Positions 9,291-15,890 of a stretch of DNA of 64,000 nt are shown here, piece by piece. The DNA is from Natrinema sp031626495 (GTDB lineage: Archaea; Halobacteriota; Halobacteria; Halobacteriales; Natrialbaceae). The position numbers and the translations under genes were made by a program. The notes under the pieces were generated by a model that searched no databases, was not told the origin of the DNA, and worked only from the letters and a program-made list of their open reading frames with translations. Position 1 is the stretch's first letter; every line of letters starts with the position of its first letter. The stretch lies in NCBI RefSeq assembly GCF_031626495.1, contig NZ_JAMQOJ010000004.1:186001-250000 (forward strand), written 5' to 3'.

Positions 9291-9379
9291 GGAAGGGTCG
9301 CTCAGCGGTAGAGCACCGCGGTGCCACCTGGTTCCGCGGCGGCATTTCGCCCCGTGGCGTTCGAATCCCACCCCTTCCG
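9291..9379 (+). tRNA. tRNA-like gene with aberrant anticodon arm (possible tRNA pseudogene)
   Basis: Positions 9291-9297 (GGAAGGG) pair perfectly with 9372-9378 (CCCTTCC), followed by discriminator G 9379; no CCA is encoded. The D arm GCTC-AGCGGTA-GAGC (9300-9314) and T loop TTCGAAT (9360-9366) are fully tRNA-like, and a small variable arm GGC-ATTTC-GCC lies at 9341-9351. The T stem is GTGG/CCAC with one extra C at 9358. The anticodon region 9316-9339 does not form a 7-base loop: it folds as a 10-position stem (one T-T mismatch, one G-T pair) closed by ACCT. No amino acid can be assigned. A TATA-like TTACAAATAC about 29 nt upstream suggests transcription. Confidence 0.45.
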
Positions 9380-9504
9380 CTCGCGGCCGCGGTCCGCTGC
9401 GATCGCGTCGTGCCTACGCTCGTCGCGGCCGACCGCGCCGCCCGTCACATCGCCTCCACTCCCCGACTTCCGTCATTTTTCCGGTCCGGTTCGGCACCTC
9501 GAGG

Positions 9505-9750
9505 TTATGGCGTCCGATACCGCGAGGTCTCCCCGTCGACCCGCTCGAGTCGCTCGACGTCTTCGGCGGTCGGGTGATCCGGGATCGCCTCGATGCACGG
9601 ATAGCACAGCAGGTGCGACGTGCCGTCCTCGAGTTCCAGCGTCATCGCGGTCCCGACGGTGCCGGCGTCGGTGCCGAACGACCAGAGGTTCGCGATCCCG
9701 CCCGAAACCGTGACCGTCCGGCCGCAGCCGTCACAGGAGGTCTTCGACAT
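9505..9750 (-). CDS. small haloarchaeal zinc-binding protein (DUF7561-like)
   Basis: An 81-residue protein starting MSKTSCDGCGRTVTVSGG. It has two CxxC pairs, CDGC at residues 6-9 and CYPC near residue 50, which together could bind one zinc ion. The segment between them reads as a small beta sheet (MTLELEDGTSHLLCYPC), and the C-terminal part is acidic and helical (PTAEDVERLERVDGE). It resembles a conserved haloarchaeal family of unknown function (DUF7561 by memory). The start is 117 bp from the divergent YkgJ-like gene, and the two could share a regulatory region. Confidence 0.75.
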   Translation of the reverse strand: MSKTSCDGCGRTVTVSGGIANLWSFGTDAGTVGTAMTLELEDGTSHLLCYPCIEAIPDHPTAEDVERLERVDGETSRYRTP

Positions 9751-9866
9751 ACGCGAGCGTGGGTTCCACAGGGAGAAAATCGTTCGCCCGGCCGCCGCTC
9801 TGCGCGGGCGGCCGAACGGCGAGCGCCCGCACAGCGGTTATACCTGCCAGCGGTGTACCGCCGCGC

Positions 9867-10907
9867 ATGGAGGTGAACTGCGAGGGCTGTGCTGGCTGTT
9901 GCATAGACTGGCGAGGGCTGCTCGAGGACGGAGCCGACGCCGGCGACGACAGCGACGAGGAGTCGGCGAGGCGACACCGGCGACGACGCGCTCCGTTCGG
10001 CAGCGACGAGAAAACGACGCCGTCGCGGGAACCCCTCGACGGCGACCCCAGTTTCGTCCCGCTGACCCGCGACGAAGTACGGGCGTTCCTCGAGGTCGGG
10101 GCGGGCGACGCGCTCACCCTGCGGTTCTGGCACGCCCGGGACGAAGGCGAGGAGCCACGGTCTTCGGGAGCCTCGAGCGGCGATTCGCCGCGAGGGAGCG
10201 AAGGCGTCGAGATCGACGGTCACAGCGTCGCCGCCGTCGCGGGTCGGCCGGCGTTCTTCGTCGGCCTGCGGAAGCCGCCGAAGCCGGTCGCCCCCTTCGG
10301 CCGCGAGGAGCCGACGTGGCTCCCGACCTGTGTCTTTCTCGACCCGACGACGCTGCAGTGTCGGATCCACGACGACGACCTGTATCCCGACGAATGCAGC
10401 GCATACCCGGAATACAACCTCGCACTCGAGCAGGAGACCGAGTGCGAGCGCGTCGAAGACGCCTTCGGCGGCGACCGGCTGCTCGAGGCCGGACACGGCG
10501 ATCCCGACGGGCTGTTACTCGGCTCACAGGCGATCGGCGCGAAACTGTTCTGTCATCCACGGCCGGCCGATCTCGAAGGGGTCGTCGAACGGGCCGCAGC
10601 GGGCGAACTGTCGAAACGGGACCGCGCAGAGCCCGTAGCGGTGGCCGCGGCCTCGAGCCCCGGCACGCTCGCGATCTCAGAACACCACTACGAGCGAGCG
10701 AAAGAGCGGCTGCTCGAGGGAGGAGGGGACGACGGCGGGGACGAATCAACGGCGATGGACGACGAGTCCTGGGTTGGGCCGGCGATCCGCGACTGGCAAC
10801 GGCGCTGCCGGGAGGCCGGCGAGGAGATTCCCGCGCCGGAGGTCGCCGACGCCGTCGAGGTCGACCGCGGTGCACCCGAAACGCCGGGCTGGGATGGCTT
10901 CGAGTAA
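9867..10907 (+). CDS. YkgJ-type cysteine-cluster protein
   Basis: A 346-residue protein starting at ATG 9867 (MEVNCEGCAGCCIDWRGLL), chosen because the family begins at this cysteine cluster and a TATA-like GGTTATACC lies about 27 nt upstream. The N-terminal CxxCxxCC and the later TCVFLDPTTLQCRIH and YPDECSAYP segments are the zinc- or iron-binding signature of the YkgJ family. A disordered glycine/serine/acidic stretch lies between them (about residues 20-120). The C-terminal 150 residues, ending in a segment rich in tryptophan and acidic residues, are haloarchaeal. No reaction is established for the family. Confidence 0.83.
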   Translation: MEVNCEGCAGCCIDWRGLLEDGADAGDDSDEESARRHRRRRAPFGSDEKTTPSREPLDGDPSFVPLTRDEVRAFLEVGAGDALTLRFWHARDEGEEPRSSGASSGDSPRGSEGVEIDGHSVAAVAGRPAFFVGLRKPPKPVAPFGREEPTWLPTCVFLDPTTLQCRIHDDDLYPDECSAYPEYNLALEQETECERVEDAFGGDRLLEAGHGDPDGLLLGSQAIGAKLFCHPRPADLEGVVERAAAGELSKRDRAEPVAVAAASSPGTLAISEHHYERAKERLLEGGGDDGGDESTAMDDESWVGPAIRDWQRRCREAGEEIPAPEVADAVEVDRGAPETPGWDGFE

Positions 10908-11049
10908 CCCGGCAGTGCGCAACCCGACAGCGGCGCTGTCCAACCACAGGGAGCGAGCCGGGACGACGGTCGAACGGCCCGTTCGTCCTCCGGCCGCGCC
11001 GCTCGAGGGCGTTCCGGTTGTCGGAGAGGAACGGACGCCGAGCGGATCG

Positions 11050-11223
11050 TCACTCGGACTTGATCTGTTCGAACTGGTCCAGGAGGTCCTCCGCGGAGTC
11101 GCCGGAGTCGTACTCGACCTCCCCGTGATAGATCGTCCGCTCGTCGTCGAAATCCGTGTCGACCGTTGAGGCTTGTTGTTCACGGCGCTCGTGCTCATCC
11201 TCGTCATAGGCACCCATTGACAT
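11050..11223 (-). CDS. DUF5786 small acidic protein
   Basis: A 57-residue protein starting MSMGAYDEDEHERREQQAS and ending SAEDLLDQFEQIKSE. It is very acidic with no hydrophobic segment, and matches the haloarchaea-only DUF5786 family, known in nearly identical form in many genera. Function unknown. The ATG at 11223 is preceded by an AT-rich box (ATTAATAAT) at about 11250-11260, giving the usual 25-35 nt promoter spacing, while the longer upstream frame lacks family similarity. Confidence 0.85.
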   Translation of the reverse strand: MSMGAYDEDEHERREQQASTVDTDFDDERTIYHGEVEYDSGDSAEDLLDQFEQIKSE

Positions 11224-11341
11224 GGTAACTATACGCAAGATAGGGGACTGTCGATTATTAATGTAACGGTCCCTCATACCCCGGTTCCGGTCGGCCGCGA
11301 ATCGCGTAAGACGTATGCACCCGCGCGCTCTAAGAGGAACC

Positions 11342-12349
11342 GTGGCACGGCCGCTTCGCTTTCGATACTCGCCCCAGTCCTGGAGCGATGGGCGAGTTCA
11401 CAACGATATTCTCCAGCCCTTGCAGTCCAATATCGGGGCTCGCGCCGTCACGCCGTGGTTCAAGATCGGCGGGAACTGGCGATCACACCGGTTCGAAATG
11501 GACAACGGCGACGTCGCTCTCTTTGCGCGCACCGACGACGAGGCGTACTGGATGGGGAACACGGAAACGCCCTCCGCGCTGTGGAAGACCGACAAGTTCG
11601 GTTGGCGGGAGGTCCCCCACCACGTCTCGCGGTGGGCCAAACGGGAACTGACCGCGACGCTTCACGAGGAGGATGCCTGGCTCGCCGACTATCCGCACCT
11701 CTCGTGGTTCTTTCTGCCGGTGTTCATGTCCAAAGACGGGCGCGACTCCACCCGCTCGTTCTTCCGCGACCACGCCGCCGGCTTCCCCGACGCGAGCCGC
11801 GACGAGGCGACGCGCTTCTTCGAGGAGTTCCTCGCGACCGGCGTCTTAGACGAGTACCGACACGTCATGTCGGGTAAACTCGGCACCAGCAACCACGTCG
11901 ACCGCGTCCGGATGAGCGCCGCGATGGCCGAGTTCATCGCCGCGAAGATCCTCACGGACGCGGGCTACGACGTGGTGCCCGAAATCGAGGTGACGACCGG
12001 GCACTCGCTGGATTTCCGAGCCGAAGCCGACGACACCAACGTCCTCGTCGAGGTCACTCGCCCGCAACCGCCCCAGAACCGCGCCGCGTCCAGCCCCGTG
12101 GCCGCCGTCCGCGACACCGCCGAGACCAAGACCAACGGCCAGCTGGCCGCACACGGCGGCGGCGCGACCCTGTTCGTCGACTGCTCGAGCTTCCGAGACG
12201 ACGCCTGGGCGGCCGTCCGCGGCGAACAGCCGGACGTGCGCCACCGACCCGCCGTCGTGTATCGCGCCCGGCCGGACGGCCACGTCGAAGGCTACCGGAA
12301 AGGCGGGGTCCCCCTCGAGTTCGGCGATGCGATCGAATTTCTGGACTGA
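11342..12349 (+). CDS. DUF5784 haloarchaeal protein, possible PD-(D/E)XK nuclease fold
   Basis: From GTG 11342 the protein reads MARPLRFRYSPQSWSDGRV, the start I recall for DUF5784; ATG 11315 in the same frame is an alternative. It is 335 residues, soluble, and rich in aromatic residues in the N-terminal half (WFKIGGNWRSHRFEM). The C-terminal part has AAKILTDAGYDVVPEIEVTT followed by HSLDFRAEADDTNVLVEVTR. A helix, then a strand with D, then a strand with E-V-T is the arrangement of PD-(D/E)XK nucleases, and the K position is replaced by T. The nuclease-like reading is inference. Next to it, 100 bp downstream, begins the alcohol dehydrogenase. Confidence 0.78.
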   Translation: MARPLRFRYSPQSWSDGRVHNDILQPLQSNIGARAVTPWFKIGGNWRSHRFEMDNGDVALFARTDDEAYWMGNTETPSALWKTDKFGWREVPHHVSRWAKRELTATLHEEDAWLADYPHLSWFFLPVFMSKDGRDSTRSFFRDHAAGFPDASRDEATRFFEEFLATGVLDEYRHVMSGKLGTSNHVDRVRMSAAMAEFIAAKILTDAGYDVVPEIEVTTGHSLDFRAEADDTNVLVEVTRPQPPQNRAASSPVAAVRDTAETKTNGQLAAHGGGATLFVDCSSFRDDAWAAVRGEQPDVRHRPAVVYRARPDGHVEGYRKGGVPLEFGDAIEFLD

Positions 12350-12455
12350 TCGGCCAGACCGACAGTCGATAGCCGACGCCGCTCGACGAGACGGACCTAT
12401 CAGCCGCTGAGAACGGGTCGCACGTATATGTAGGTCGATACCGAGAGCCATACGC

Positions 12456-13517
12456 ATGCGCGCAGCTGTCCTCGAAGAACACGGAGAACCGCTATCGATC
12501 GAAGACGTCGACGCGCCGGAGCCGGCGCCGGACGGGGCCGTCGTCGAGCTCGAAGCGTGCGGCGTCTGTCGGAGCGACTGGCACGGCTGGCAGGGCGACT
12601 GGGGGTGGCTCGGCCTCGAGACCCAGCCGGGACAGATCCTCGGCCACGAGCCGGCCGGCCACGTCGTCGCCGTCGGCGACGAAGTCGAGAACGTCGCGGA
12701 GGGCGACCACGTGGCAGTTCCGTTCAACCTCGGCGACGGGACCTGTCCGCGGTGCCAGCGCGGCCACTCGAACATCTGTGAAAACGTGATGCCGCTCGGA
12801 TTCATCGAGCAAGCGCAGGGCGCGTTCGCCGAACAGGTCCACGTCCCCGTTGCCGACCACAACCTCGTGGAACTCCCCGACGGCGTCTCGTCGGTCGACA
12901 TGGCCGGCCTCGGCTGTCGGTTCATGACCTCGTTCCACGCGCTGGCCCACCGCGCGGACGTCGGCGCGGGCGACTGGGTATCGGTCCACGGCTGCGGCGG
13001 CGTCGGCCTCTCGGCGGTCCACATCGCCGACGCGCTCGGCGCCAACGTCATCGCCGTCGACCTCAAGGACGAGAAACTCGAGAAAGCCGAGTCCCTCGGC
13101 GCCGTCGAGACGATCAACGCGGAAGACGTCGGCGACGTCCCCGGCGAAGTCTCGGCGATCACCGACGGCGGCGCTCACGTCTCGATGGACGCCCTGGGCA
13201 TCGCGACGACCAGCCAGAACTCCGTCTCGAGTCTCGACGCCCGCGGCCAGCACATCCAGGTCGGCCTCACGACCCAGGACGAACAGGGGATGATCTCCCT
13301 CCCGTCCGACGCGATGGTCATGCAAGAGATTGAGTTCATCGGCTCGCTGGGGATGCCGCCGACCCGCTACGACGAGATCTTCCGCATGGTCTCGACGGGG
13401 AAACTCGAGCCCGAGAAGGTGGTCTCCGAGACGATCGGTCTCGAGGACGTCAGCGACAAACTCGACGCAATGACGGACTTCGAGACGGTCGGCATTCCGG
13501 TCATCGACACCTTCTAA
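12456..13517 (+). CDS. zinc-dependent alcohol dehydrogenase family protein
   Basis: Medium-chain dehydrogenase/reductase of 353 residues that oxidises an alcohol with NAD(P). The catalytic-zinc region is CGVCRSDWHGW (about residues 36-46) with GHEPAGHVV as the second ligand block. The structural-zinc lobe CPRCQRGHSNIC shows three cysteines instead of the usual four. The nucleotide-binding Rossmann motif is VSVHGCGGVGLSAVHIADALGANVIAVD, with an acidic residue at the end of the second strand that favours NAD. Substrate cannot be predicted. A TATA-like GTATATGTAGG lies about 28 nt upstream. The stop codon is followed directly by a repeated stem-loop element. Confidence 0.9.
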   Translation: MRAAVLEEHGEPLSIEDVDAPEPAPDGAVVELEACGVCRSDWHGWQGDWGWLGLETQPGQILGHEPAGHVVAVGDEVENVAEGDHVAVPFNLGDGTCPRCQRGHSNICENVMPLGFIEQAQGAFAEQVHVPVADHNLVELPDGVSSVDMAGLGCRFMTSFHALAHRADVGAGDWVSVHGCGGVGLSAVHIADALGANVIAVDLKDEKLEKAESLGAVETINAEDVGDVPGEVSAITDGGAHVSMDALGIATTSQNSVSSLDARGQHIQVGLTTQDEQGMISLPSDAMVMQEIEFIGSLGMPPTRYDEIFRMVSTGKLEPEKVVSETIGLEDVSDKLDAMTDFETVGIPVIDTF

Positions 13518-13578
13518 CCAAACTTTTGCGCTGCGGGTGCGCCGAAGGCGCACCCTCGGCAAAACTTTGATGAAAAGC
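13518..13578 (+). terminator. post-stop stem-loop element, copy A
   Basis: Begins at the base after the alcohol dehydrogenase stop codon. It contains AAACTTTTGC, then a 9-bp perfect hairpin GGGTGCGCC-GAA-GGCGCACCC (13535-13555), then CTCGGCAAAACTT. The outer segments AACTTTTGC and GCAAAACTT pair at 8 of 9 positions, giving a nested stem-loop with a T tract, as expected of a 3'-end or terminator structure. The same design recurs at copy B and after polC. Confidence 0.55.
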
Positions 13579-13732
13579 ACGGCGTCACCCCCTCAGCTGC
13601 GCCGCTGGCGCGGCTTCGAGGGTTCCTTGGCCCGCTCGCTCCCTGCGGTCGCTCGCGGATACCAACAGTTGACACCTCCGCCTGTGGAAAATACAAGTGG
13701 CAGTACCGAGTGCGAGCGAAGCGAGCGCTCGG

Positions 13733-13800
13733 CTTTTTCATCGAAGTTTTTGCGCCGAGCGGTTCGCCGCAGGCGAACCCGAGGCGTAAAAAGTTCGGTT
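13733..13800 (-). terminator. post-stop stem-loop element, copy B
   Basis: On the reverse strand this element starts directly after the stop codon of the DUF5789 gene: CCGAACTTTTTACGCC, then hairpin GGTTCGCC-TGC-GGCGAACC, then CTCGGCGCAAAAACTTCGATG. It aligns along its whole length with copy A in inverted orientation, but the inner hairpin sequence differs while keeping pairing. Between the two copies, 13579-13732 holds further small hairpins and no gene. Confidence 0.55.
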
Positions 13801-14088
13801 CTAGAAGGAAACTGCGTCGGGCGAGTACGGGCTCCCGACCGGGGTCGGGTCGCGGTCGCTGTAACCGACGCGGCCGACGGCCTTGTCGCTGACTGCGGAG
13901 TAGACGGCGAAACGCGCGTCTTCCGGATTTTCGAAGGTTTCGGACTCGAGGCGGGCGAGTACATCGCCGACCGTTTCGCTTCCGTTGGGAAGTTCGAGGG
14001 TGCGGTCCCCGTACTCCTCGATCAATTCCTCGGTCGTCGCGGGGTACTCGTGGTCGTCGATGACCTCGCCGGTGCCATTGAGCAGCAT
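13801..14088 (-). CDS. DUF5789 family protein
   Basis: A 95-residue protein starting MLLNGTGEVIDDHEYPATTE, matching the haloarchaeal DUF5789 family (function unknown). The conserved core is ELPNGSETVGDVLARL followed by an alanine-rich helix and the proline-rich end GYSDRDPTPVGSPYSPDAVSF. I chose ATG 14088 because an AT-rich box ATAATTATAAAC at about 14110-14122 lies at leaderless spacing, whereas the longer frame runs through that promoter. It converges with the alcohol dehydrogenase gene, and both ends carry the same type of 3' element. Confidence 0.82.
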   Translation of the reverse strand: MLLNGTGEVIDDHEYPATTEELIEEYGDRTLELPNGSETVGDVLARLESETFENPEDARFAVYSAVSDKAVGRVGYSDRDPTPVGSPYSPDAVSF

Positions 14089-14247
14089 TACACCCGAACC
14101 TCCGTGAACGATAATTATAAACATTGTCCATCTATGTTTCCTAGTCACACTGTACACCTAAAGGTACTAGAATCACCCTAGAGATTCCGGGAAATCGGGT
14201 GCAGGGGCGGAGAAACGCCTTTAGGACCGGGGCCGTTCGGGTACGGT

Positions 14248-15096
14248 ATGCCATATGCGGATTTACACGTCCACACGACGCGCTCGGACGGGAGCCTCAC
14301 ACTCGAGGCGGTCCCCGAGGTCGCGCGCCGCGACGGCGTGGAACTCGTCGCGGTGACGGACCACGACCGGGTCCAGCCGTTCGACGGGCCGGTCGTCGAG
14401 CGCGACGGCGTGACGCTGCTCCACGGAATCGAGCTGCGGGTCGGGACGGAGAGTGGTGAGCCGAGCAACGCGAGGCGATCCTCGCCGGATCTCGGATCCG
14501 GCGGCGGTCAGCGAATCGACCTGCTGGGGTACGGCCTCGAGCCGAGCGCGGAACTCGAGACCATCCTCGAGCGGATTCAGGAGAACCGCATCGAGCGCGG
14601 GCAGGCGATCGTCGACTGCGTCGAATCGCGCCTGGGGATCGATCTGGACGTGACGGTCGACGGCGGGTTCGGGCGGCCCCACATCGCGCGGGCGATCGAG
14701 GCCCATCCCGACGCGGAGTACGACTATCAGGCTGCGTTCGATCACCTCATCGGCTCCGACTGCCCGTGTTACGTACCACGAGAGGTACCGTCGTTCGAGC
14801 GAGGTCACGCGGCGCTCGCCGAATCCTGCCAACTCGTCTCGCTGGCCCACCCCTTACGGTACCGCGACCCAGAGAGCGCGCTCGCGCTGGCGGCCGACCT
14901 CGACGCCGTCGAACTGCGGTACCCCTACGGTCGCGAGGTCGACAGCGAGCCGGTCGAGCGGACGATCGAGCGCCACGACCTGCTCGCGACCGGCGGCAGC
15001 GACGCTCACGACGAGCGGCTCGGCGTCGACGGGCTCTCCCGTCGGGCCTACGAGCGCCTCGACCTTCCGACGGAGTCGGCCCGTAGTGACAACTGA
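14248..15096 (+). CDS. PHP-domain metal-dependent phosphoesterase
   Basis: A 282-residue PHP-superfamily protein (polymerase and histidinol phosphatase fold), a metal-dependent phosphoesterase probably acting on a small phosphorylated molecule such as a nucleotide. Metal-binding motifs are visible in order: ADLHVHTTRSDG at the N-terminus, VAVTDHD near residue 33, the conserved HGIEL strand, LAHPLRY near residue 207 and GGSDAHD near the C-terminus. This is the full standard set. The substrate is not predictable from sequence. A second, different PHP protein lies at 38.7 kb. Confidence 0.87.
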   Translation: MPYADLHVHTTRSDGSLTLEAVPEVARRDGVELVAVTDHDRVQPFDGPVVERDGVTLLHGIELRVGTESGEPSNARRSSPDLGSGGGQRIDLLGYGLEPSAELETILERIQENRIERGQAIVDCVESRLGIDLDVTVDGGFGRPHIARAIEAHPDAEYDYQAAFDHLIGSDCPCYVPREVPSFERGHAALAESCQLVSLAHPLRYRDPESALALAADLDAVELRYPYGREVDSEPVERTIERHDLLATGGSDAHDERLGVDGLSRRAYERLDLPTESARSDN

Positions 15097-15257
15097 AACG
15101 GGTATACACCGATCGGACAGTCCGCGGCTCTCGCTCTCGCTGCTCGCTCCGAACTGTGCGTCCGCCCTGCGATCGAGTGTGCAGTGACGTTCTGTGGCGA
15201 CCATAACCGTTCGCCGATAGCGGAGGGTTCAATGCATTCTGGTTCCTACGGCTGCGT

Positions 15258-15422
15258 ATGAACTGTCACTACTGTGACCGCGAGGCCGCCTTCGCCGCGG
15301 AGTCAGACGGACTCAAAGTCGGCCTCTGCGAGGAACACTTCCGCGAACGATTACAGGAGCTCGCGGAAGCCGACGGCCTCGAGAACCTGAAGGAGAAAGT
15401 CGACGTCGACCGCGCCGAGTAA
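15258..15422 (+). CDS. DUF6757 small zinc-finger-like protein
   Basis: A 54-residue protein, MNCHYCDREAAFAAESDG at the N-terminus and ending KEKVDVDRAE. It has a CxxC pair at residues 3-6 and a later C-EEH segment (LCEEHFRERLQEL), so C, C, C and H could bind one zinc ion. It matches the haloarchaeal DUF6757 family, function unknown. The gene is only 165 bp. Its stop codon lies 2 bp from the stop of the convergent ferredoxin gene. Confidence 0.8.
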   Translation: MNCHYCDREAAFAAESDGLKVGLCEEHFRERLQELAEADGLENLKEKVDVDRAE

Positions 15423-15424
15423 TT

Positions 15425-15748
15425 TTACGCCGTTCGTCCGGCGTCGACGTCGATTGCGTCGACGGGACAAACGTCGACGCAGAGCATACAATCGATACAC
15501 TGCGCTTCGTTCGCGGGATCCGCTTTCTCTTCGCTCTCCGGATGGCCCGGCGTGTCGACCCACTCGAAGACGTCGACCGGGCAGTCCTCGAGGCAGGCCC
15601 CGTCCGCGATACAGAGGTCGAAATCGACCGCGACGTGGGTGCCGTGGATCCCGAGTTCCTCGGGCTCGTCGACGGGACCCCAGACGACGTGTCCCTCGTG
15701 TTCGTCGACCTGTTCGCGGTTCTCGTGGAACTGTGGGTCTATGGCCAT
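15425..15748 (-). CDS. zinc-type ferredoxin with two iron-sulfur clusters
   Basis: A 107-residue electron carrier starting MAIDPQFHENREQVDEHEGH. The C-terminal domain has one cluster site CIADGACLEDCP and a second canonical site CIDCMLCVDVCP, consistent with a 3Fe-4S plus 4Fe-4S or two 4Fe-4S ferredoxin. The histidine-rich N-terminal 40 residues resemble the zinc-binding extension of archaeal zinc-containing ferredoxins. A TTTTAAGTAAA box about 29 nt upstream of ATG 15748 supports the start. Probable role: low-potential electron transfer in the cytoplasm, for example for 2-oxoacid oxidoreductases (partner not in the window). Confidence 0.88.
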   Translation of the reverse strand: MAIDPQFHENREQVDEHEGHVVWGPVDEPEELGIHGTHVAVDFDLCIADGACLEDCPVDVFEWVDTPGHPESEEKADPANEAQCIDCMLCVDVCPVDAIDVDAGRTA

Positions 15749-15837
15749 TGCTAACAGATCAAACGAGGGACGTTTACTTAAAAGTACGTCTTCGCTACAG
15801 TCCGCGCGATGACGATTTCGATATCGATACACACGTT

Positions 15838-15888
15838 TTAGGCTCGCCGAAAAAATCGACACTCTCATATGTCATTAGGCGAGCCTAA
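15838..15888. promoter_or_regulatory. pair of DtxR/iron-box-like operator sites
   Basis: TTAGGCGAGCCTAA at 15875-15888 has perfect arms TTAGGC/GCCTAA and ends 2 bases before the ATG of the halocyanin lipoprotein. A weaker copy, TTAGGCTCGCCGAA, lies at 15838-15851. The pattern TTAGG-N4-CCTAA is the binding consensus of DtxR/IdeR-type metal repressors, which haloarchaea encode (Idr/SirR), so iron- or manganese-dependent repression is likely. No such regulator gene is present in the window. Confidence 0.7.
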
Positions 15889-15890
15889 AA

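Noticed and set aside
13518..13800. Possible insertion sequence ends (inverted repeats 13.5-13.8 kb)
   Set aside because: The enclosed 150 bases have no transposase, no target duplication is visible, and each repeat abuts a stop codon, so a 3'-end element fits better.
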